A stretch of 64,000 nt of DNA from Chloranthus sessilifolius (Eukaryota; Streptophyta; Magnoliopsida; Chloranthales; Chloranthaceae), in assembly GCA_021018995.1 (NCBI GenBank), contig CM037595.1:97677491-97741490 (forward strand), in the 5' to 3' direction. Position 1 is the first letter of the stretch; every line of letters starts with the position of its first letter. The notes under the pieces were generated by a model. That model saw nothing but the letters and a program-made list of their open reading frames with translations, ran no database searches and was not told the origin of the DNA. The position numbers and the translations under genes were made by a program. Shown in pieces: positions 18,947 through 30,854 of this stretch.

Positions 18947-20400
18947 TTAAGGACGTTCTAAGGATTGATGACGTACGACTAATGAATGGGTCGTGAAGAC
19001 TACGAGGTGATAAGTAAAAGTATTTAACCACGGGATGTGATGATCATAGGGATAAGGATAATATTTTCTAAGGTACATGGCATTCCAAGGGCTAGAGAGT
19101 TCTTCCTTGTCTTGGTTCACCAGTTTGTATGCATTCCCATGGTTTGTGGCTATTATAACACAAGGGCCTTCCCAGTTCGGTTTCAGTTTTCCTTTAAGAT
19201 GAATGTGATTGGAAGGCATGATTTTCTTTAAGACTAATTTTCCAATATTAAAGGTTCGTTCGATGACTTTCTTATCGTAAGCCCTGACCACTCTCCTCTT
19301 ATATACGTGAGTGTGATCAGCAACCCTTAGACGTGTCTCATCAAGTTGCTCTAGCTGCTTGAATAGGGCAATTCTCCTCTCATCCAAGGATAGCTCATCA
19401 TCGAGTTGAATCCGTAAAGATGACATTTGTATCTCAAATGGTAGGACTGCCTCCATCCTGTAGGTAAGGAGGTAGGGAGTTTGGCCAATGGCCGTACAAA
19501 TGGAGGTCTTATAGGCCCAGAGTGCTTCTAATAGTCGTTCAGGCCAGTCGACTCCATTGCTCATCTCTACTGTGCATTTCAGAATTTGAATCAGCGTTTT
19601 GTTCGTAGCTTATGTTTGTCCATTTCCTTGAGGGTAAAACGGCGATGAGTGACGTAGATCGATACCGAACTTCTTGCATAACTTCTTCGTCTTCTCTGTA
19701 ATGAGCTATGGTCCGTTGTCGGTGACGAACATCCTGGGTACTCTAAACCTTGTGATGATATTCTGAATGATAAACCTTATGAGTGTCGAAGCGGTGATTC
19801 TGACATAGGATTCAGCTTCTGCCCATTTAGTGTAGTATTCGGTTGCTATAAGTATGAACGCATGCTTGTGAGTGTTCACAACTGTATCTGGGAAAGGTCC
19901 GATGACGTCGAAGGCCCACATCAAAAACAGTCACGACGAGGTCATAGTGTTTAATGCAACTGATGGAGTTTTGATGAGTACGGTGTGTTCTTGGCATTGC
20001 TTGCAGAATTAGACGTGGAGGTAGAAATCTCTTATCATTGTTGGCCAGAAGTAGCCATGTCATATAATTTGATCGACAAGTCTCTGTCTATCGGCGTGGG
20101 TGCCGTAGGCACTGGCGTCTGCTTCTCGGATGATGTATTGTCCTTCGGCGGTTGTGACACATCATAGCAATACTCTTTTGGTGAAGGCTTCCTTGTATAA
20201 TATTTTGCTGAGTATGTAGAATCAGATGCATCGGTTCCTTACAGTCTTCCGTTCGATCCTTATGGCATATGGAGGGATGTGTTGATGCTTTAAGAAGTTC
20301 CAGATGTTAAAGTACCATGGTTGTCCGTCGTCGATTGGTGATCTTTCAAATCTGAACATAGCGACTTTGGTTTCTGACTTGACGTGCTTTTCCAAAGTGA
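18947..20400 (-). pseudogene. Tat/Ogre-like integrase
   Basis: About 19925-20250 holds traces of the N-terminal zinc region. 19706-19924 holds the core start (MMWAFDVIGPFPDT, then ATEYYTKWAEAE and RMFVTDNGP with the second catalytic Asp). 19565-19705 continues with the PQGNGQT block. 18947-19564 has WPERLLEALWAYKTS, TPYLLTYRMEAVLPFEI and the C-terminal LKPNWEGPCVI module. Integrase inserts element cDNA into chromosomes. In-frame stops lie right after DNGP and after GNGQT, each one C-to-T step from Gln. No chromodomain follows, as expected for the Tat lineage. Confidence 0.88.
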
Positions 20401-20459
20401 TTACTTCTTTTAGTCTTGTGCTTGTGGGGAGGATTGGTAATTCTCTTAACGGTCCATGC

Positions 20460-21079
20460 TTACTCGTAGGCGGGTACCGTTAATTTTTCAATGAAGAAGG
20501 TCTTGGTATTTTGTCCGATAGGTATTTGGATGACTGAGGCTAGTATGGCAAGAGAGTCTGCGAGCTCGTTTTCTAATCTAGAGATGTGTGTGAAAGAGAT
20601 TCTTTCAAACTTCTTTACTAAATATTGAGTGATTTCTAGGTATGCCATTAGTCTCCTTTCCTTGGTTTTTCATTCTCCTATAACTTGCGAGATTACTAGC
20701 TTGGAATCACCTATGGTTTTCAACTGTTAACACCTAATTGTAGTGCTGCTCGCAGTCCAGCTATGAAAGCTTCGTATTCTGCGACATTGTTAGTGACAGG
20801 GAAGTCTAGTTGAAAAGCCTTAGGTATGACAACTCCTTTCAGGTTTAAAAGGACTATCCCGATGCCTTTTCCTTTGTGATTTAGAGCACCGTCAAAATAA
20901 AGGGTCCATGAGGTCTTATCGGGCTCTTCGTTATGAATTGTAAGTAGGTCTTCATCGGGGAAATCTGCATGTATGGGCTCATTACTCGGGAGTGGGAGAT
21001 CTGCGAGGTAATCGGCGATTGCTTGTCCTTTGATCGACTTCTGCATGACGTAAGTGATATCGAATTCTTGCAATGGCAT
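20460..21079 (-). pseudogene. Second, archaeal-type RNase H
   Basis: 20720-21079 encodes WTLYFDGALNHKGKGIGIVL (first catalytic Asp) and NNVAEYEAFIAGLRAALQLG (catalytic Glu). 20460-20648 encodes YLVKKFERISFTHISRLENELADSLAILAS, the C-terminal part. A second RNase H between the first RNase H and integrase is a hallmark of Tat elements. A short break with stops at 20649-20719 separates the parts. Confidence 0.85.
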
Positions 21080-21760
21080 ATTCCAGTTAGCGATCTTTTC
21101 GGATGTTGTGGCTTTTCCAATACATACTTCAAGGGGTCCATTTGGGCTAGTACTAATATTTTATGTGCTCCGAAGTAGTGCCGTAATTTGGTTGAGGCCC
21201 ACACCAGTGTGAGGCAGGTTTTCTCCATCAGAGTGCATTTCTATTCGTACTCGACCATCGTCCTACTAAGGTAGTAGATAGCCTTCTCTCTCTTACCATC
21301 TTTTTCATATTATCCCAGAATTACTCGCATTGTTTTATCGTTCGCCGAGAGGTATAGGATTAAGGGTCTTCCGGGAACTGGTGACGATAGTATGGGCGGG
21401 TTAAGGAGGTATTTCTTGATATTATCGAAGGCTTGCTGACACGGGTCATCCCATTTATACTAAGTTCCTCCTTTAAGTAGTCTGTAGAAAGGATCACATC
21501 TGTCTGAATGTTGGGAGATGAATCTCCTGATGAATTACAATCTTCCTATCAGCCCTCGTAATTCTTTGCTATTGCTGGGAGGTGGCATCTCAAGAGTGGC
21601 TCAAACTTTTGGGGGGTCGACTTCGATTCCTCGCTTGCTGACTATAAAATCGAGTAATTTTTCGGAGGTGACTCCGAAGACACATTTCTTTGGGTTCATT
21701 TTTAACTGATATTTCTTAGCTCTTTGCAGCACCAGTGGAAGTGTTTCAACATGTCCTGCC
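21060..21760 (-). pseudogene. First RNase H domain and RT connection
   Basis: 20881-21228 in its upstream half holds MEKTCLTLVWASTKLRHYF and KILVLAQMDPLKYVLEKP, the Ty3 RNase H middle. The stretch 21230-21760 encodes, with stops, the RT thumb and the Ty3 connection to RNase H. Confidence 0.75.
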
Positions 21761-21765
21761 CGCAT

Positions 21766-22311
21766 TTAGGACTTCACTAGTATTTCATCGATGTAGACTT
21801 CTACACACTTATGTATCATGTGAAAAATAGCCATCATGGCGTGTTGATACATGTCTCCTGTATTCTTAAGCCCAAAAGACATGACAACGTAGCAGTAAGT
21901 TCCCCATGGTGTGGTGAAAGAAGTCTTCTCTTGGTCAGACTTTGCTAATTTGATCTGAATATATCCAGAGAAACCATCCATAAAGGATAACATCTTATGT
22001 CCAATGGTGTTGTCAACTAGAGTGTCAATTTACGGAAGTGGGAAGTCATCTTTTGGGCATGCTTGATTGAGGTTTCGGAAGTCAATGCAAACCCGTACTC
22101 TGCTATCTTTCTTGGCGACAGGTACTATGTTGGCGACCCACTTGGGGTAGTGGACGACTCGGATGAATTTAGCTTTGTACAATTTGTCAGCTTCCTTTTT
22201 AACTTGAAAGGTTATTTGTGGGTGCATCCTACGAAGTTTCTGCTTAACAGGCTTGGTATCGGATTCTAAGACAAGGCGATATTCTACTAAACTTGGGTCT
22301 AAACCAGGCAT
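21766..22311 (-). pseudogene. Tat/Ogre-like reverse transcriptase
   Basis: 22030-22311 encodes MPGLDPSLVEYRLVLE, PKWVANIVPVAKKDSRVRVCIDFRNLN and ACPKDDFPLP. 21766-21993 encodes MLSFMDGFSGYIQIKLA, KTSFTTPWGTYCYVVMSFGL and the catalytic box as VYIDEILVKS. Active relatives read YVDD, so the second Asp is replaced by Glu. A stop lies between the two frames (near 22029). Confidence 0.88.
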
Positions 22312-24459
22312 ATCTTCATAGGACGATGTAAAGAAATCGAGGTTCTTTTATAGGACTTGTGCAATTTGTTGACATTCCTTGGAGTTGAGGGTGGCACTAA
22401 TTAGTAACTTCTTGGGTTTCTCTTCAGTGCCAAAATTAATTTCTTCTGTAGGTTTCGCGGCAACTTGGATTTGCTCGTCGAAATGCTTAATAACCCGTTG
22501 GAAGTCTGGTGCCTCTGCACCGATTGGTGTTCTTTTTTAATCCTCGGTAAGATCATATACCGTGAAATTACTACACTGGGAATTCGATTTTGCGAAAGAT
22601 AACTCTTCGTCGGTACAATTTATGACCGAGAGGTCTTTGGCAAGGTGAAGGTCAAGGCTCTTGATCCTTCTCTCAAAGTCACGAAGTATATCATCTGATA
22701 TGATCACCGACTTATTGTTTAGCCTGGAGGCTTTATGTCCTCGTACGGGAGATGAGACAATAGTCCTAGGAGAAAAGTCTCCTTATTGATCGCAAGTTTG
22801 ATTCAGGATGAAGGGTTCCCTTTCTTTTCTGGGGCTTTCAGATTTTTTTGGATTTTGTATTTCTGAATTTTTAGGGTTTTTTTTTTCTTTTTATTTTCTT
22901 TTTATTTTCAATAGTAGATATGGTATAGGGGTGGTCACCTCAAGAGGCGTCGGGAGATTTATTTCCTCTAGCTGAGGGAGCGAGACAGCTGCTGGAGCAG
23001 TTCGAGTGATTCTTCGAGAAATATGGACTTGTTCTGAATTTGACATTTTTTTTTTGAGTTATCATCTGATGAGATCTTTTGAATAAGCGATGCTGGTGGA
23101 GCGGTATTGAAGTTTGGGTTTCTTCTATCACATTGATTGTCCCATCTTCGAAGAAGCTCTAGAGATCGTAATCGATCGAACTATCATCCTCTGAGGTATA
23201 ATATGGTTGTTCTTCCTGTCGAGAGTGACCTCTTAAGGGATCCTTAGGGGTGGTGAGCTCTTTTCCTTGAACTTCATAATATGTTAGGATAAGCACACAT
23301 GCTCGGCAGCAAGGTTGATAATGGTAAGAAATGCAGGGAGATCCCCAAGGACATTCCCATCCTTTTGAGTTAGAGTCGAGGCTGGAATCGAACTCCTCTT
23401 CTTGATCTGACAGTGCTTGAAGCACTAGGTTAGCTTGCTCTACTAACTCGAGTACGAGGAGGTCTATCCAGTAATCCTCGTCATCACTCGGGGAGGTTGC
23501 CACTCTTTTTTGAGAGATTTCCAGAATATTTGGAGTTGGCGTGTTTGGGGATGGAGGAGTGTCTAGTTCGAGCTCCTCTTCAAAGTCAATGAGGGCAATG
23601 TGGGCGTTTCCCCCTGGATCAACCAAATGACTGTTGAGATTTTCTACTTCTTGTGCCGGTAGCTGAGTTGGTGGGTCATTACTCGCTTCTGTTGTCACAA
23701 GGTTGGAGTGATTTGATTATACTATTGCCGAATGTCAGATCAAACTAGTGAAGAATTCTAATATGCTGGTGCAAGCCTTACAGTGGGGTTAGTATAAGTG
23801 AGCGATACAAGAGAAGTCCCATGGGCATTCCCATCCCTAAGGCCAAGGCCGAGGCGGATGCTATGCGAGTTAAGATCCTCTCTTGTGGGGTGTCATCTTT
23901 TTCCCATGTTGAGTATAAGTGCTCTTCATCATTTTGTAAGGCTGCTATGTGAAAATCTTCGACGTCAGTGGAGTCTCAATCTTTCACTCATGGCTCGAGT
24001 TCTAGAGGTTCTTGCTTTCTCTCTTTTGTAAACTCCTTAGTGTCAAACAAGGGTTTGAGTCCCTCGAGCGGTTTATCAATATCGTCATTCAAATTCGTTA
24101 AATCGTTGAATGTTTTAGCCATTCGTTCGATTTCTGCTTCTTGAGATTTGGTGAAGGGCACTTCCTTCTACCTTGGTACATCTGCTTTCTCAGTGGTCCC
24201 GTAGACGAAGTGGTCATATAGAGACCATTTTGGTGAGGTAGGGAACAAGTCGGCTTTGGGCCGTCCGACTGGTAACCTACCCTATGTGTTTACGTATTTT
24301 TGTTGAGACGATAGGTCCTACACGGCCTTGCTTATTTTTACCGAGTCTGGTGTGGGGGACATATCTGAGTTGGTACATGAGGTCCCAACCTTTTATTGTA
24401 GTTGGGTTGATGTTGTAAAGTTTGGCGAGGTCTGGGCCAACCTCTCTTCTCATCAATTT
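22312..24459 (-). other. Protease-RT spacer with an acidic ORF
   Basis: A 179-codon minus-strand frame at 23159-23698 is acidic (FEEELELDTPPSPNTPTPN, SDDEDYWIDLL, SDQEEEFDSS) and not a known enzyme domain. The rest is broken. Ogre-type elements have an intron between protease and RT, and the position matches, but I cannot fix splice sites by eye. Confidence 0.5.
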
Positions 24460-25068
24460 TTATTGATGCGTTAGAGGAGAACTAGGAGGGGTAGGGGGAC
24501 GAACTTCTACAACGGTTGTCTCGTCAGAGATTCTAGTCTTCTGAATGTGACTCGTGTTCAGTACAGAGTCATGGGCTGTCGGAATACTTGCTGCGCAATC
24601 AGTGTCCATCTCCTGGAGGGGTGCATCGGCATATATACGGACAATAGAGTCCTCGTACGGGAATTTGACACATTGGTGATATGTGGATGCAACGACTTTC
24701 ATTGACTCTAACCATTTTCTTCCTAAAATAAGATTGTATGTGCTAGCGGAATCAGAAACATGAAAGGTGACATCTTTCGTTAGAGGTCTGAGGCGAACCT
24801 GGAGTTTGATAGTTCCTTTGACAAAACAATGGGAGCCGTCATAAGCTATAAGTGATAGTGCCGACGGCCTGACATCCTGCTCTGTGTATTCGAGCGTCTT
24901 TAACGTTATGAGAGGGCAGATATTGAGTCCTGCTCCCGTATCGACCAATGCGTGAGGTACAGAGAACCCTCTAATTATGACTGTAAGGTATATAGGAGTT
25001 GCGCTTCCACGGAGTGACTCTTTAAGCATGTCTACGTCTGTGAAAGTGAGCACCGAAGGTTGCGCCAT
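24460..25068 (-). pseudogene. Tat/Ogre-like aspartic protease
   Basis: A 202-codon frame carries the active site VDTGAGLNICPL, then a LRPLTKDVTFHV strand and the YNLILGRKWLESMKVV motif. This retropepsin would cut the polyprotein. The frame is open through the domain, one of the best-preserved stretches of the element. It continues into a Pro/Thr-rich tail before a stop. Confidence 0.88.
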
Positions 25069-25178
25069 GACCGAGGTGATTTGATGAAGTTCATCTAAGG
25101 TTGTGTCCTTATCTACTTGTGTGTCCTCAAGTGTCTTTATCAGTAGTCGATGTTGGTCAAGCGATTTCTTGATGAGTT

Positions 25179-26300
25179 CTAGTATAGATATCTAGGCTGG
25201 GACCTTTTGGAGATACCACAAAAGGTCATATTCTTGCCCTGGATTGAGTGCAATGTCCTTGAATGGCCGATGAGCCTTAGGTGCAGGTGGTTGGAGCGGT
25301 TGAAGTGCAAAGATTGGTGGAGGGATAATGTGAGACGGGGAGGCAAGTTAACTTCTCTTTCTCTCATGTTCCCCTCTGATGGTTGTACATTCATGAAATC
25401 CTTATTTTGAGGGAAAGGTGGAGGTGGGTAATTGGTTCCTGATTTAAGAATCAGGCAAGTCGGTTGTTGACTGAACCCGGTGTGGCTCGACATCGACATA
25501 TTTGTAAAGTGAGTGAAATTCGAGGTTGGAGAGCGTATCTACATGGTGCCGCTCCAAGGTGGGAGGTACCGTGTGTAATCCTCCTCTTCTAGGAAAGCAA
25601 AGACCAGTGTCTCACACGGCTTGGAATGTTCTTCTCGCTTGCTTTCTTCTATGTTTAGTGAACACTCGGTCTTTATTTCATTTTCTTGGCTTGGAGTCTT
25701 TCGGGTGACACTTTCTACCCACGCGGCAATTTGGGCTGCAGTTTGAAGAATGTGATCTCCATACTCAGGTTCAGAATTGGACGTAGGGAGTGGTAATGGT
25801 GTTGGTTTAGGATTGGAAGGGGTTGAAGGTTCGAGTGGGTGACTATGAAAGAATGACCTTCTGGCCCTAAAGGAGTGGACTCGTACCTGAGTGAATTTCG
25901 GGTATGGAGGTGGGCTCGGCGGGGCGATTTGAGTGATCAAGGCCGAGGGGTGTAGTGGTGAAGGAGCTCTCACAGGGGTAACAAAAGTATTGGAGGGTTG
26001 GACGCGAGCGATTAAGGTAGAGGGTTGGAAGGAAGATTGACTGGGGAGATCCACAGTAGTGACCTGAGTCGGTGTTGCTTGGCTGTGGTTAGGCATGGTG
26101 TTATTAATGATTCCTAAATTTTGTTAGGGTTGACTATTGTTGCTGGGGTTAGGATTCCTAAGTGATTCCCAGTCGATTTGATTCTGGCCATTCATGTCAT
26201 AGATCACATCCCGAAGGATCCAACAGTCTTCTAGGTTGTGTCCTGCGTATCGATGGAACGCGCAGTATTTGCTATAATCTAGATTCATCGGCCATGAGCG
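25179..26300 (-). pseudogene. Gag C-terminal part with zinc motif and Pro-rich tail
   Basis: At about 26165-26290 the minus strand encodes YCAFHRYAGHNLEDC, a CxxHxxxGHxxxxC zinc-binding motif typical of Tat and Athila gag. After a break, 25539-26096 encodes a Ser/Pro/Thr-rich segment, followed by further broken frames to 25179. Confidence 0.7.
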
Positions 26301-26608
26301 GGGTCACTCTTGCGGGAATCAAATGAGATTCTTAGTGTTAAGGAGACAGAAGATGTTGAGGATTGTATTGGAAAAAGAGGGATAATGCTCCCGCCTAGAC
26401 AGATAAGGGCCTCTAGCTGGGTTGAAATTTTGTGGTGGAGATACGTTATTATAGTTCGACGCATGGGCCGGTCGATTCTGCGTTGTATTCTGATTCTGGT
26501 AAGTGGTAGGATATTGGTTTTTGTTCTGGTATTGGCCTTGATTCTGGTTCTGACCTTGGTTTTGGTTTGTATATCTTGATTGGTGTTTTAGTTTTAGTTT
26601 GTGTACCG

Positions 26609-27932
26609 TTATTGATTTTGATTATGCCTAAAGTTTCGCGGTTGAAAACTTTCGTTCCCGGAGTTTTGTCCTTGGTTGACAACGGTGTTGACCTGTTCAT
26701 TTCCTGAGGCTTTCTTATTATTTTTTGACTTTGATTCACTAGAAGAGCCTACTTTCGATGTGACTATGGATAGGGTAAGGTCTCTGCCTTTAATGTGTCG
26801 CGCTAGTTGGGATGCTCGGGAGTGGAGTGCGGTGAAGTCGGGGCAATCACTTATGACAAGTGTGCTCTTTAACGGTTCTCTAGTATTATCAATGATAATG
26901 TCAACTGACTCTTTCTCTTTCATTGAAGTGTCGGTCCTAGCAACGAGTTTCCTCCATCTGGTGACGAAGTCGGTAAATTCTTCATCGAGTCCTTGCTTGG
27001 TCGCCATCAGATCGCTAAAACTGACTGTCTCCTAGATGAGATGCTTGTATTGGTAAAGGAATTGACCGACTAAATCATCAAACATTTTTATCTTATAAAG
27101 AGGGAGTCTCGCAAACCAGTCTAGAGCTTCTCCTTCTAATGAGCGTTGGAAATAGTGAATGAGAAGTCCCTAATTATCGCGTATGGGTTGACAATCGTTG
27201 CAAAAGAGGGCAAGTGACGGTTCAGATTTCCAGTGTCATTATATTTGATAAATTTTGACGGTTTGAATCCTATTGGTAAGTTAAATTCGACGTCCCGACA
27301 AAATTTGTCGAATCCGAATGAGTGATCAGGGCGCTCTCTCTTGGCCATGTACTTGTCGAGCATCTTAGGGAGATCTTCGATCTTGATGGTGTTGTCTTTT
27401 GGGGCAGCTTGCGAGCCAACCTTGTCTGGAGAATCATCGTTGCAGAATGTGTGAGTAGGTTGTCTCAATAGTGAGGCACGGACTGACACCGTTCTTGGGG
27501 TAGGCAGTGGCCTTTCCTGTCATTCTTGGTCTTCTGAAAATGATCGCATCCTAATGGTCTTGTATGCAGTGGCCAGTCCTCGAAGCAATTCTTCAGAGTC
27601 ATTGTCTCCTCTTTGTATTTTTTGAATACTGAGCTCTATAATTTGTTGAGCAGTGAGGTTTTATCTAGTGTTACTATCTCTCCCGTTATGATTATTACCG
27701 GTGTGGGGGTAGAGAAGGGGTTTTCTTATTCGCCAGCCATATTAATCTCAGATTGTCGTAGGCTAGAATTGTAAAATGGTTCTTCTTCGTACATGGGGTT
27801 GTCATGATATCCCCACAATGGTGGGTCTTCTAAACTCACTCTTCGTATACCAGACATCTCGAGTCTTTGACGAAGACTCATATATCTAAAGGAATTTGAA
27901 ATGATGCGATGGAAAGAAAAACAGGAAAACAA
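26609..27932 (-). pseudogene. Tat/Ogre-like gag core
   Basis: 26609-27007 encodes MATKQGLDEEFTDFVTRWRKLVAR, the core of the plant retrotransposon gag domain, with a Lys/Ser/Asn-rich linker after it. 27136-27489 holds the N-terminal half, including FDKFCRDVEFNLPIGFKPSKFIKYN. 27726-27932 holds the presumed start, with likely first Met at 27881. Gag forms the particle shell. Breaks near 27010-27135 and 27490-27725 disrupt it. Confidence 0.8.
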
Positions 27933-27971
27933 AATAAAAAACTACCTATCTAAAAAAAAAGAGTTCAACAA

Positions 27972-27994
27972 AAGAGTCCCATCGCGATCGCCAG
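27972..27994 (-). promoter_or_regulatory. Tat/Ogre-like primer binding site
   Basis: On the minus strand TGGCGATCGCGATGGGAC follows the 5' LTR after a few bases. It resembles the TGGCGAC...TGGGGAC site that Ogre relatives use with tRNA-Arg, with several mismatches. Confidence 0.55.
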
Positions 27995-27996
27995 TC

Positions 27997-30849
27997 TATT
28001 GGTGTGTGCTTTTTCTTGGTTCCTCTTAATCCCCGTTGAATCAGTGACCCAATTTTGTCCAAGTGGATTCTAGCGATGCGGTGTTTGAAATGTTGGAGAT
28101 AAAATAAAAAAGGAGATTTCTAGGAAGATTCCTAGTTTATTGCGATCGCCAGCTGTAGATATTTAATGATGCTGCAATACGACAGTGATCACGCTTTAGA
28201 GCGAGTATGAGTTACTTCTTTACTGAATCGTCCACCTACGAATGTTAGCATTTATGACTCTTCCTTATAGTTTAGATAGTTTAGTTTTCCTTTTCTTTCC
28301 CTGTTATTGTCGTTAAGTTTGATTGGTTTAAATTTCCTAATTCTATTGTGAGTCTACCTGTGTGAGTTTATTATAGTGACCTAATCTAATATTCTAATCC
28401 TATTAGGAGTCTAATTAGTCTTAGGTGTTGTAGTTCTATTAAAAGTCTAATTAGTTTAATTTCCTAATCTCAAATGTATTAATTCTAATGAATCTCTAAT
28501 TAAATCAAGCATGCTCATTATACTGGAATTCTAATTGGAATAGAGGACTAATTTTACTAAAACTCTAATTGAAGATAGAGACTGATTTTTACTAAAATCT
28601 AATTAAAATAGAGGAACTGATTTTTCCTAAAATTATGATCAAAGCAATAAATTGTTGATACTAAAATTCTAATTAAAGCGATGAATTAACTATGCTGAAA
28701 ATCTAATTAAAATAAAGGAACTAATTTTACTAGAATTATAATCAAAGAAATTATACTAAGGGTCTGATTGAAATTCTAATTAAAGCAATTAATTAATTAT
28801 GCTAAGAATCGAATTAAAATAAAGGAATTAATTCTACTAAAATTCTAGGAAAGGTAATGGAACTGATCTTCTAATTCTAACTAACGCAATGAATTAATTC
28901 TACTAAAATTCTTTAAAAAAGGGGGTTTTAGGCCTGCTATGTTAAGGAGGATTGGCCTCGTTCCCGAGTACCCTCCGTAAGCTCCCTTGGGCGAATCGGG
29001 TGGCTGAGATTAAAGTAAATTAAAATTTGGATTCTAATATTATTTTTTGGATTTTTAGAGTCGATTTTGGGTTATAATTATGAAATAAATTATGAGACTA
29101 AAGTTTTAGAAAACTAAATTAAGAATTGGGATTTTAGAAATATTAATTTAAGAAATTAAAACTAGAAATTTAAAATTTAAGGACTGAATTCGGGTTCGAA
29201 ATCAGAAAATCAGACTTTATGATTAAGGACTGGTTCTAGAAACTAAGAACTAGAACCAGAGATTAATGATAGGACTGGAAATTATGATTTTAGAACGGAA
29301 TTATAGTCGGTGAATTAGGCCGTGAGATTAAGGACTGGTTCTAGAAATGAAGAACTAGAACCAGATATTAAAAATTACGGTCTAAAAAGGGGTGCTATGG
29401 TCTAGGACTGAAAATTAAAACTAATTATTGAGAAAACCTAAATCTAAGAACTAAAAAACTAAGGCTCGAGGCTAAAGATCAAATTTTTACATAGGGTCGG
29501 GACTGCAGAGAGAAATCTCGAAAATTCGAAGCTTGAATCTCGAAATCATGGCTAGGGTTCTCTGTGTGTTCGTTCTCGGAGTTCTCTGATCTCAAAATTT
29601 TCAGCCTCTCTTCTCCAAATTCGCAGCCTCTCTTGAGGCGAAAAAAAAGAAGCTTTTATAGGTTTTTCTTCAATTACGCGCCATTTTTCAGGCGTTTAAC
29701 TGAATTGTGCGCCGATTTCCTGGTGCTTAATCGCTTTGAGTCGATCATCGACTCAGTGAGCGACCAGCTGACTTGCTCAGTGAGTTTCCTAGGTTTAACA
29801 ATGTTAGGACTAATTGCTCGCCTGGTGTAGAGTGCGCAATCCAATTAAGCGTCTCTTTTGAAGTGCTTGATCGAGGAAGCTTAGGGGTCAAGGACTATAA
29901 GATTAGGTCGGGCGTAGGCCAATTGTGCGCCGGTGGTCGGGTGCTCAATCCGATTGTGCGTCTCATTTCAGGCACGTAATCGAATCTCGAGGTGGTCTGG
30001 GAAAGGAAGTCTGGTCTAGAAGGGGGACTGATTGCACGTGTGTGATTTGGCGTGCGATCGAATTGTGCGCATGGTTTTAGGTGCCTAATTCAGGACTGTC
30101 CGGGTCTGGGTCGGGACTGAAATGCCAGACCATTGTTTCAGTCTGCATTTCGACTATATACTATTATTTCAGTATATAGCCTCCCTACGTTAGGCTCTGA
30201 GCCACACAGCTATTGTTTCAGCCTGTGTTCAGCCATGTACTATTGTTTCAGTGCATGGTTCCCAATTTAGGGTCATGAGACCTAAAATGCTAGACGATTA
30301 TTTCAGTTTGCCTTCCGACTATATACTATTGTTTCAGTATATAGTCTCCCTACGTTGGGCTCTGAGCCACAAAGCTATTGTTTCAGTGAATGGTCCCTAC
30401 GTTAGGGTTAGGGGGTCTGAAATGTCAAACTATTGTTTCAATCTGTAATTCAACTATATACTATTGTTTCAGTATATAGTCTCCCTACGTTGGGACCTGA
30501 GTCATAGAGCTATTTTTTCAGCCTGTGTTCAGTCATGTACTATTGTTTCATTGCATGGTTCCCAATTTTGGGTCATGGGGCTTGGGCCACAGAGCTAGTA
30601 TTTCAGCCTGTGTCCAGCCATATACTATTATTTCAGCATGTGGTCCCACGTTAGGGTAAAAGGATTTGAACTACATTGCTACTGTTTCAGCCTGTGTTCA
30701 GCCATATACTATTGTTTCAGTATATGGTCCCTACGTTGGGGTGTGAAACTTCCAGAGAAGGTAAGCCCTTTCTGAAAAGTCATGGGCAAGGTCAAAGGTT
30801 GACCAAACAGATTTATATATTTCGAGAGGGCAAAATGGGGGTGTCTATA
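27997..30849 (-). repeat. Tat/Ogre-like element 5' LTR
   Basis: At 2853 bp this is the fuller LTR copy. The minus-strand start is TATAGACACCCC (TGTAGACACCCC in the other copy). It carries the U3 hairpin array at about 30125-30735, the GCGC cluster at 29830-30110, TATAAAAG (minus) at 29653-29660, and an AT-rich R/U5 with many TCTAATT words. Confidence 0.9.
30125..30735. repeat. U3 hairpin array (right LTR)
   Basis: About fifteen loops of TATTGTTTCA type. At 30204-30228 the arms are ACACAGC/GCCTGTGT with one bulged C. At 30232-30257 the arms are CCATGTAC/GTGCATGG. Confidence 0.8.
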
Positions 30850-30854
30850 GTAAT
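30850..30854. repeat. Target site duplication of the Tat/Ogre-like element, right copy (GTAAT)
   Basis: Matches 6692-6696 exactly. Confidence 0.85.

Larger units (their letters stand above)
6697..30849 (-). mobile_element. Tat/Ogre-like Ty3/Gypsy element with antisense PMD gene
   Basis: The 24.2-kb element has LTRs at 6697-8756 and 27997-30849. Read on the minus strand they start TGTAGACACCCC. The order on the minus strand is LTR, PBS, gag, protease, spacer, RT, RNase H, second (archaeal-type) RNase H, integrase, about 10 kb of 3' region, polypurine tract and LTR. The double RNase H, the PBS next to GACTGGCGATCGCG, the very long LTRs and the long 3' region match the Tat lineage (Ogre, Retand, Grande). 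A spliced gene on the opposite strand occupies part of the 3' region. The pol frames have many stops, so the element is dead. It lies in Copia-1 gag with a perfect 5-bp duplication. Confidence 0.88.

Noticed and set aside
29773..29979. Plus-strand frames shared by both LTRs (also 7653-7952)
   Set aside because: They are opposite to the direction of the element and overlap the motif cluster. The two LTR copies do not keep the same frame.
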